Below, piece after piece: positions 16,291-21,275 of a stretch of DNA of 21,275 nucleotides (position 1 is the stretch's first letter; each line of letters begins with the position of its first letter). The stretch is from CAZJYI01 sp964550025 (GTDB lineage: Bacteria; Verrucomicrobiota; Kiritimatiellia; UBA8416; CAYOBW01), in contig CAZJYI010000179.1 in NCBI GenBank assembly GCA_964550025.1, positions 1 to 21,275 of the forward strand, written 5' to 3'. The position numbers were made by a program, and so were the translations under genes. The notes beneath the pieces were generated by a model, which was not told the DNA's origin, did no database searches, and saw nothing but the letters and a program-made list of their open reading frames with translations.

Positions 16291-16998
16291 ATGGCCCTCG
16301 ACCTTGGCGGGGGAATCAAGATGGAGCTCGTGTGGATATCGCCCGGCGCGTTTGAGATGGGGAGCCCGGATGACGAGGCGGGCGGAATGAGCGATGAGCG
16401 GCCGCTACACAGAGTGACCGTCAGCCGGGGCTTCTGGATGGGGAAGTACGAGGTGACACAGAAGCAGTACGAGGAGGTGACGGGGAGCAATCCCAGCAAG
16501 CATCGCGGCGCGAAGAACCCCGTCGAGATGGTTACCTGGCACGAGGCGAAGGTGTTCTGCCAAGCCATGGCGGAAAGGACGGGCAAGCCGGTCCGTTTGC
16601 CGACGGAAGCCGAGTGGGAATACGCCTGCCGGGCCGGGACGAGCACCCGGTATCACGCGGGGGATAGCGACAGAGACCTGACACGGGTCGGGTGGTGGAG
16701 AAGCAACAGCGGGCGGGAGGCCCACCCGGTAGGAAGAATGAAGCCCAACGCGTGGGGGCTCTACGACATGCACGGGAACGTGTTGGAGTGGGTCGCAGAC
16801 TGGTATGGCGCGGACTACTATCAGCGGAGCCCCGGAACCGTCCCACAGGGACCCACGTCCGGCTCCCAGAAGGTGGTTCGCGGCGGCTGCTGGTACCGCA
16901 CGCCTGACTACTGCCGCGCGGCGTATCGCGGCAAACGCCCCGCGGACGCCCGTTGGGGCTACCTCGGCTTCCGCGTCATCAGTCCGTCGCCCCCATGA
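16291..16998 (+). CDS. SUMF1/formylglycine-generating-enzyme-like domain protein
   Basis: The 235-residue product is almost entirely an FGE-sulfatase (SUMF1) domain. It shows MELVWISPGAFEMGS, KYEVTQKQYEEV, RLPTEAEWEYACRAG, GLYDMHGNVLEWVADWY, RGGCWY and GYLGFRV in the usual order. True FGEs oxidise the sulfatase cysteine to formylglycine with two Cys at +4 and +9 after the RGG/KGG turn. Here +9 is C208 but +4 is R203, with an extra C200 at +1. This suggests it is not a canonical FGE but one of the many SUMF1-fold proteins of other role, common beside PVC kinases. The start at 16291 lacks a clear ribosome site and the frame is open upstream, so the N-terminus is uncertain. Stop is 155 nt before the kinase gene. 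Confidence 0.8.
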   Translation: MALDLGGGIKMELVWISPGAFEMGSPDDEAGGMSDERPLHRVTVSRGFWMGKYEVTQKQYEEVTGSNPSKHRGAKNPVEMVTWHEAKVFCQAMAERTGKPVRLPTEAEWEYACRAGTSTRYHAGDSDRDLTRVGWWRSNSGREAHPVGRMKPNAWGLYDMHGNVLEWVADWYGADYYQRSPGTVPQGPTSGSQKVVRGGCWYRTPDYCRAAYRGKRPADARWGYLGFRVISPSPP

Positions 16999-17040
16999 CC
17001 GCCAGCCCGATCCCGGCTCCGCCAGACAAACCGGAGTACC

Positions 17041-17069
17041 TTGACAAGCACACATGCCCCTTCTAAGGT
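17041..17069 (+). promoter_or_regulatory. Candidate promoter of the kinase gene
   Basis: A perfect -35 TTGACA (17041-17046) is followed after 17 nt by TAAGGT (17064-17069), which keeps the first two and last consensus bases of the -10. It lies 43 nt after the SUMF1 stop and would give a leader of about 75-80 nt. Confidence 0.45.
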
Positions 17070-17100
17070 CGTATCCAAGCGGCAAACGCCGCCGTTCAAC

Positions 17101-17130
17101 GCCGCCGGCCCGGCTGGGGCCTGCGGCGGC
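17101..17130 (+). promoter_or_regulatory. Strong GC hairpin in the kinase leader
   Basis: GCCGCC (17101-17106) pairs with GGCGGC (17125-17130), and GGCCC with GGGCC inside it, leaving a short bulge and a 5-nt loop. It lies between the promoter candidate and the GTG at 17154, with GAGGT (17145-17149) as ribosome site just after it. It may affect translation or end upstream transcripts. There is no T-run. Confidence 0.4.
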
Positions 17131-17153
17131 ATGTTTCTGGCTGTGAGGTAGTC

Positions 17154-19010
17154 GTGCTGATCACCTTCTCTTGCACCAATTGTCAGAGCAGGCTGGAGAT
17201 CGACTCGGCCGGCGCGTGCTCCGAGGTCCAGTGTCCGCACTGCGATACGACCCTTACCGTTCCGAACAAGGGCCCCGGTCCTGGCACCACCATTGGCGGT
17301 TTCAAGATCGAACACCTGCTTGGCAAGGGTGGGATGGGCGAAGTCTATCTTGCCCGCCAACTCTCCATGGGGCGCAAGGTTGCCCTGAAGATCCTGCCGC
17401 CGCAGTTCTCGGTTGACGATGAGAACGTCAGGCGCTTCACCCAGGAGGTCCGTACGGCGGCACAGTTGGAGCATCCCAACATCGTCGTCGCCTACGAGGC
17501 GGGCGATGACGGCGGCGTACACTATCTGGCCATGGGGTACGTCGCGGGACGGCCGCTGTCCGACCTGCTTTCGGGGGGCGGCGTGCTGGCAGAGGGAGAC
17601 GCGCTGCACATCACGCGGAAGATCGGCTCGGCGCTCGGCTACGCCTGGAACAAACACCGCATGCTGCACCGCGACGTCAAGCCGGCGAACATCATGCTGG
17701 ACGAAGCCGGCGAACCCAAACTCACGGACATGGGCCTGGCCAAGAGCTTGAGCAAGGCCGCGGGGATGACGGAGTCCGGCACGGTTGTGGGCACGCCGAA
17801 CTACATGAGCCCGGAGCAGGCCGAAGGCGCCGGGGAGATCGACTGCCGCTCGGACATGTACTCCCTCGGAGCCATGCTGTACCACATGGTCTCCGGCCAT
17901 ACGCCCTTTGAAGCGGACAACACCATGGCGACGCTGCGCAAGCTGGCGACGGAGTCGCTGCCCGATCCACGCGAGTTCAATTCCGGACTGTCGGCCGGAT
18001 GCGTGGACATGATCGAGATCATGCTGGCAAGAGACCCCGACCGACGGCACCGGACCTGGGAGGCACTGATCGAGGACGTGGACCGAGTGCTGGCAGGAAA
18101 GCGTCCGTCAACGGCGCGTCCGGTAGCGGGGCAGTCCGTGTTGGCCCGTTCGAAGCCGGTGGCATCGCCGGAGGTATCCAGAAAGAAGATCGTCTTGAAG
18201 CATGCCGCCGTTGACAAGCTCCACGGACGGCGCAAACCGCCGCGCCCCGTGGCGAGAAAAGCGTCGGGATCGAAGTCCGTGGTTCCGGCCGTCGTCGTAA
18301 CCGTCCTCGCGGTTGCGGCCATCGGCGCCGCGGTGGTGCTGGGGAGGCGCCGGCCGGGCAGAAAGATCCCGCCCGCGGCCAGGAGGCACGCCCGCCGCCC
18401 GGACGCGGGAGAACGGCCGAAGAAACGCCCCCCCGTGGAACACACCCGCCCGCGCAACACCCCTCCGCGCCGGAGACCCGTTCCGGCGGCACGCAGCAGC
18501 GCGGACTGGATTGACATCTTTGACGGTAGAACGTTCAAAGGATGGGCATGGTGCGGGAACAAGCCGACCATCGAAGATGGTGTGCTCGTCTCGTCACGCG
18601 GTACCGACCTGTTCTACGCCGCGGACTGGACGGCCTTCACGCTCGAATGCGAAGTCGTGGCAGAAGGAAGAGACGAGCACCTGCTCTGCCTGAACCTCGG
18701 GCATCACGAGATGGGGCGCGGACCGAACCGGCAGCGCATCCGCCTGCTGTTCCACAGCGACGGCGACCTGCACGTCCTCGCCGGCGAAGAGCTCCTCTGG
18801 AAGTCCGGTTCGGGCAGGTTCCACCTGCGAAAGTGGACACGCCTGAAGGTCGAGCTCGCGCCGGAGACGCTGCGTTTGCACGTAGATGGAAAGCCGGTCT
18901 GCACGGCCGATGTTTCGGCCGTCCCGGTTCGCCCCGGCGGCATCTACTTCTACTCCTTCCTCCGCAGCTCCGCCCGCCTGCGCAACCCACGCGTCCGCGT
19001 ATCCTCGTGA
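17154..19010 (+). CDS. Membrane Ser/Thr protein kinase with zinc ribbon and extracytoplasmic DUF1080-like domain
   Basis: The 618-residue protein starts with GTG behind GAGGT. Residues 1-36 are a zinc ribbon (C7-x2-C10 ... C27-x2-C30). A Hanks-type kinase domain covers about 50-315: glycine loop LGKGGMGEVY, K79 in VALK, catalytic H172-R-D-V-K-P-A-N, metal D192 in DMG (usual DFG), and SPE. A basic, Pro-rich juxtamembrane segment precedes one transmembrane helix (about 376-396), then a very basic Pro/Arg linker. Residues 450-618 match the 3-keto-disaccharide hydrolase/DUF1080 concanavalin-like fold (WIDIFDGRTFKGW, IEDGVLV, RKWTRLKVEL). All kinase residues needed for catalysis are present. The outer domain may bind or process sugars, so the protein could report on the products of the neighbouring enzymes. 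That sensor role is inference. Confidence 0.88.
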   Translation: MLITFSCTNCQSRLEIDSAGACSEVQCPHCDTTLTVPNKGPGPGTTIGGFKIEHLLGKGGMGEVYLARQLSMGRKVALKILPPQFSVDDENVRRFTQEVRTAAQLEHPNIVVAYEAGDDGGVHYLAMGYVAGRPLSDLLSGGGVLAEGDALHITRKIGSALGYAWNKHRMLHRDVKPANIMLDEAGEPKLTDMGLAKSLSKAAGMTESGTVVGTPNYMSPEQAEGAGEIDCRSDMYSLGAMLYHMVSGHTPFEADNTMATLRKLATESLPDPREFNSGLSAGCVDMIEIMLARDPDRRHRTWEALIEDVDRVLAGKRPSTARPVAGQSVLARSKPVASPEVSRKKIVLKHAAVDKLHGRRKPPRPVARKASGSKSVVPAVVVTVLAVAAIGAAVVLGRRRPGRKIPPAARRHARRPDAGERPKKRPPVEHTRPRNTPPRRRPVPAARSSADWIDIFDGRTFKGWAWCGNKPTIEDGVLVSSRGTDLFYAADWTAFTLECEVVAEGRDEHLLCLNLGHHEMGRGPNRQRIRLLFHSDGDLHVLAGEELLWKSGSGRFHLRKWTRLKVELAPETLRLHVDGKPVCTADVSAVPVRPGGIYFYSFLRSSARLRNPRVRVSS

Positions 19011-19090
19011 GAAGACGCGCAACGCCAGTACTTCAACCGCATCGTCCTGCCCGTGGACTGAGCCTGCATTGGGCCGGCGCCCGGGTTGTC

Positions 19091-19213
19091 GCGCCCAGAT
19101 CGTCTCGCGCTCGGTTGGGGAGGATCGGTGAGGGGGAGGAGTGGGACTACGATTGGGGAAGGGAACAGAAGTTCTCGCGGGTCGTAATCGCACTCTCGAG
19201 CGCCCAGATCGTC
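19091..19213. repeat. 14-bp direct repeat pair in the 265-bp kinase/antitoxin spacer
   Basis: GCGCCCAGATCGTC occurs at 19091-19104 and 19200-19213, 109 bp apart. The second copy ends 2 nt before the -35 box of the antitoxin promoter. The rest of the spacer 19011-19275 holds no gene that can be supported. The pair may be binding sites or a duplication footprint. Confidence 0.5.
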
Positions 19214-19215
19214 GG

Positions 19216-19245
19216 TTGACGGACGGAAAGAGTGTGTGCTAAATT
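19216..19245 (+). promoter_or_regulatory. Candidate promoter of the Phd/ParE operon
   Basis: TTGACG (19216-19221) and TAAATT (19240-19245) are separated by 18 nt, 30 nt before the antitoxin GTG. A start near 19252 would leave a short leader containing the AAGGAGG ribosome site. Autorepression by the antitoxin-toxin complex at this site would be usual for the family. Confidence 0.5.
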
Positions 19246-19275
19246 CAGCCTGAAAATGGACCAAGGAGGCGATCG

Positions 19276-19560
19276 GTGAAACTCAGTGAAGCAGTCGTGC
19301 CGATAAGTGAAGTCAAAGCCCACACGGCGGGCATCGTGAAGGACGTGGTCAACCGTCGGCGCCCCGTCGTTATCACGCAGAACGGGCGTGCACAGGTGAT
19401 CGTGCAGGATTTGAGAAGCTACGAAGCGACTCAGGAGAGCCTGGCAATGCTCAAGATCGTCGCGCAGGGGCGCGCCGACGTTCGCGGCGGCAAAACCAAG
19501 GCACTCAAGACAGCGTTCCGCGATGTGCGACGCGCGGTGCGGGAGAAGCATGGGGCGTGA
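19276..19560 (+). CDS. Phd/YefM-family antitoxin
   Basis: The 94-residue protein begins with GTG behind a perfect AAGGAGG 7 nt upstream. The N-terminal two thirds show the Phd/YefM pattern: VVPISEVKAHTAGIVKDV, then RRPVVITQNGRAQVIVQDLRSYE. This forms the dimer that binds DNA. The basic C-terminal tail (about 65-94) would wrap and neutralise the toxin. Its TGA overlaps the toxin GTG by 4 nt (GTGA), so the two are translationally coupled. Length is normal for the family. Confidence 0.88.
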   Translation: MKLSEAVVPISEVKAHTAGIVKDVVNRRRPVVITQNGRAQVIVQDLRSYEATQESLAMLKIVAQGRADVRGGKTKALKTAFRDVRRAVREKHGA

Positions 19561-19880
19561 GGTACGGCGTCCGGATTACAGAGGCGGCGGAGCGTGACCT
19601 TCTCGACATCTGGGAGTACGTCGCACTCAACGACGCCCCGGGGAAGGCCGATGATCTGTTGGAGCGCCTGGAACTCACCTGCGGGAGTCTGGTGACCTCG
19701 CCGGGAAGGGGACACGTGCCGCCGGAGCTTGCGCGCATCGGGGTGGATCTGTATCGCGAGGTCCATTTCAAACCATACCGCGTCATCTACGAAACGACCG
19801 GCCGGACCGTGTACGTCCATGCCATACTGGACGGGCGCCGCGATCTCCAATCCCTGCTCGAACGGCGGCTGTTGCGATAG
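19557..19880 (+). CDS. RelE/ParE-superfamily toxin
   Basis: The 107-residue protein has the ParE/RelE fold pattern: an N-terminal strand YGVRITEAAERDLLDIWEYVAL, a helical hairpin with LLERLELTCGSL, and P-GRG turn residues. The C-terminal sheet is IGVDLYREVHFKPYRVIYETTGRTVYVHAILDGRRDLQ. RelE members cut mRNA at the ribosome and ParE members poison gyrase; the sequence resembles ParE in the DLxDIWEY start and VHAILDGRRD end, but the target cannot be fixed by eye. GTG start in a GTGA overlap with the antitoxin stop. Confidence 0.87.
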   Translation: MRYGVRITEAAERDLLDIWEYVALNDAPGKADDLLERLELTCGSLVTSPGRGHVPPELARIGVDLYREVHFKPYRVIYETTGRTVYVHAILDGRRDLQSLLERRLLR

Positions 19881-19905
19881 TCTCAGTGAATCTGGGAGAT
19901 GCCCT

Positions 19906-21033
19906 GTGAGCGAATACCAATACTACGAGTTCACGGCCCTTGACGGGCCGATCTCAGACGACGCGTTCCAGTATGCGAGAGCCTGCTCCAGCCGCGCCGA
20001 TGTGTCGCGTGTGCACTGGCGCAACGTGTACAACTACGGGGGGTTCCGCGGAAGCGTTGAGCAACTGCTTCAATACTACGATGCCCACTTCTACATCTCC
20101 AACTGGGGGTCGGTTCGCCTTGCCGTTGCGCTGCCTGAAGGCGTGCTGGAGGCAGAAGATGTCGAACCGTACGTGCGCGGACACGAGCAGTACGAGAACA
20201 CGCTCACCATCGGCAGCAGCGGCGAGCGCACAATCGTGTGGTGGGAAAGGCGCGACGAGGAGGGTTGGGGCTGGACGGAAGGAGAGGGAATCCTGAGCCG
20301 TCTGACCGGCGTCCGGGATGAACTGATGCGGGGCGACTACCGTTCGCTGTTTCTTGGTTGGCTGGCCGATTTCGATCCGGATGAGTGGAGCGATCCCAGG
20401 GATAGCGCCGTTCTCGTGCCGCCCATTCCAACAGGACTGGACTGCCTGACGCCGGCACTCACATCGCTGATAGAGCAGTTCCCCGTGGACCGCGACGCGT
20501 TGACCGTCGCCGCGGGCCAGGCACAAGGAGCGCCCCCGGATCGTATCCCGATCTCCGATGTACTCGATGGCATGCCGGCCGCCGACATGAAGGCTCTGCT
20601 TGCACGCGTGGCCGAAGGCGATGGCACCAGGGTCATGTCCGAGCTGAACCGTCTGACCTGTCCAAAGGTCAAAACCCCCGTGGGCAAGGCGCTAAGCTGC
20701 GTCGATTTCGCCGCGAAGACCCGCGTAGCCCGCGACGCACGACTCAAGGAAGAGGCGAAGGCCGCGGCCGCCAAACGCCGGCGGGCCGCCGCGGCGCGCA
20801 GACGCCACCTGGCAGGCGTCATGAAACGGGCGGACACGATCTGGGCAGAACTGGACCCTCTCATGGAAGAGAAGACCGCGAAAGCCTACGATCGCGTTGC
20901 CGCGCAATTGAAGGAATTGCAGGAGGCGTATGCACAAGCCGACGAGAGTGGCGACTTCCAGGAGACACTGCAGGCGTTCCGGGACCGCTACTCGCGCCGC
21001 CCGGCAATGATGCGGCGCATCAAGGAGCTGTGA
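19906..21033 (+). CDS. Conserved protein of unknown function, third gene after Phd/ParE
   Basis: The 375-residue product starts with GTG 19906 (VSEYQYYEFTALDGPISDD), preceded by GGGAG at 19894-19898, 7 nt away. The frame is open upstream into the toxin gene but that part is a shadow. The N-terminal half (about 1-185) is the recognisable part: YQYYEF-ALD-P, NVYNYGGFRGS, YYDAHFYISNWGSVRL and a Trp-rich WWERRDEEGWGW. Proteins of this style occur in many soil bacteria, sometimes near SWIM zinc-finger genes, and have no known activity. Residues about 275-350 are Ala/Lys/Arg-rich and helical, probably coiled-coil. No signal peptide or membrane segment is seen, so it is cytoplasmic. It follows the toxin stop by 25 nt and may be co-transcribed. 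Confidence 0.75.
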   Translation: MSEYQYYEFTALDGPISDDAFQYARACSSRADVSRVHWRNVYNYGGFRGSVEQLLQYYDAHFYISNWGSVRLAVALPEGVLEAEDVEPYVRGHEQYENTLTIGSSGERTIVWWERRDEEGWGWTEGEGILSRLTGVRDELMRGDYRSLFLGWLADFDPDEWSDPRDSAVLVPPIPTGLDCLTPALTSLIEQFPVDRDALTVAAGQAQGAPPDRIPISDVLDGMPAADMKALLARVAEGDGTRVMSELNRLTCPKVKTPVGKALSCVDFAAKTRVARDARLKEEAKAAAAKRRRAAAARRRHLAGVMKRADTIWAELDPLMEEKTAKAYDRVAAQLKELQEAYAQADESGDFQETLQAFRDRYSRRPAMMRRIKEL

Positions 21034-21134
21034 GGTCTGTTATGCGAGTTGAAAGCACCTTGAAACCGAAACCACACCGGATTCTCCCGCATGCTGCCAC
21101 TATTGCAGAACTCGCAAATCCCAGACCCTACGAC

Positions 21135-21162
21135 TTGCCTTTTGCCGCGGGAGTGCTATATT
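21135..21162 (+). promoter_or_regulatory. Promoter of the tRNA-Pro gene
   Basis: TTGCCT (21135-21140) and TATATT (21157-21162) are separated by 16 nt, a near-consensus -10. The expected start near 21169 gives a transcript whose leader consists of the heptamer repeats before the tRNA. Confidence 0.55.
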
Positions 21163-21171
21163 CCACGCCCG

Positions 21172-21213
21172 ACTGATCACTGATCACTGACCACTGATCA
21201 CCGATCACTGACA
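21172..21213. repeat. Six tandem ACTGATC heptamers directly before the tRNA
   Basis: Six 7-bp units run without a break: three exact ACTGATC, and one each of ACTGACC, ACCGATC and ACTGACA. They overlap TGATCA palindromes and several GATC sites. The array ends 1 nt before the first tRNA base and would lie in the 5' leader removed by RNase P. Confidence 0.75.
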
Positions 21214-21214
21214 A

Positions 21215-21275
21215 CGGGGCGTAGCGCAGCCTGGCAGCGCGTCAGCTTTGGGAGCTGAAAGTCGTGGGTTCGAAT
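21215..21275 (+). tRNA. tRNA-Pro (anticodon UGG), 3' end outside window
   Basis: The acceptor strand CGGGGCG (21215-21221), D arm GCGC...GCGC and anticodon stem TCAGC/GCTGA surround the loop TTTGGGA (21247-21253). This places TGG at 34-36, with G37. T stem GTGGG and loop TTCGAAT end exactly at the window edge. The first base C and the body match bacterial tRNA-Pro. The 3' T stem, acceptor strand and CCA end are not visible. Confidence 0.93.

Noticed and set aside
21043..21116. 8-bp inverted repeat TGCGAGTT/AACTCGCA after the unknown gene
   Set aside because: The 58-nt loop and lack of a T-run make it a poor terminator, and an 8-bp match at this distance can arise by chance.

Overview
The window is a GC-rich piece of a bacterial chromosome, probably a metagenome scaffold because it contains a run of exactly 100 N. 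The gene content suggests a member of the PVC group (Kiritimatiellota, Lentisphaerota or Planctomycetota). It has secreted sulfatase and glycan-degrading enzymes without SusC/SusD genes, a zinc-ribbon Ser/Thr kinase with an extracytoplasmic DUF1080-type domain, and an SUMF1-domain protein. The phylum is inferred from gene content only.

Left part (1-7003, all + strand) is a run of exported polysaccharide-degrading enzymes. In order: the C-terminal part of a melibiase-like glycoside hydrolase, a sulfatase reduced to its two ends, an alpha/beta-hydrolase esterase, the assembly gap, a right-handed beta-helix protein resembling GH110, and a PL4 rhamnogalacturonan lyase. Two GH106 alpha-L-rhamnosidase-type proteins follow at 8799-11069 and 12814-16158. 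Together they look like a degradation locus for a rhamnose-rich, acetylated and possibly sulfated polymer such as rhamnogalacturonan I. PL4 would cut the Rha-GalA backbone, the GH106 enzymes would remove rhamnose, and the esterase and sulfatase would remove decorations.

Between and after these genes lie toxin-type modules. A minus-strand AbiEii-type nucleotidyltransferase with a small partner gene (7070-8133) has a near-consensus promoter that overlaps a perfect inverted repeat. A Fic protein (11196-12662) carries an AbiEi-like N-terminal domain and its own inhibitory helix motif. A Phd/ParE pair (19276-19880) is followed closely by a conserved gene of unknown function.

The right part also holds the SUMF1-domain gene (16291-16998) and the receptor-like kinase (17154-19010), plausible partners in sensing or processing within the locus. 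The window ends inside a tRNA-Pro(UGG) gene whose leader is built of six tandem heptamers.

The noncoding stretches are rich in structure. There is a diverged CACAGA-type inverted repeat (4959-5092), a nested inverted-repeat element with a perfect 26-bp inner repeat (8210-8447), and several further hairpins between 8485 and 8762.
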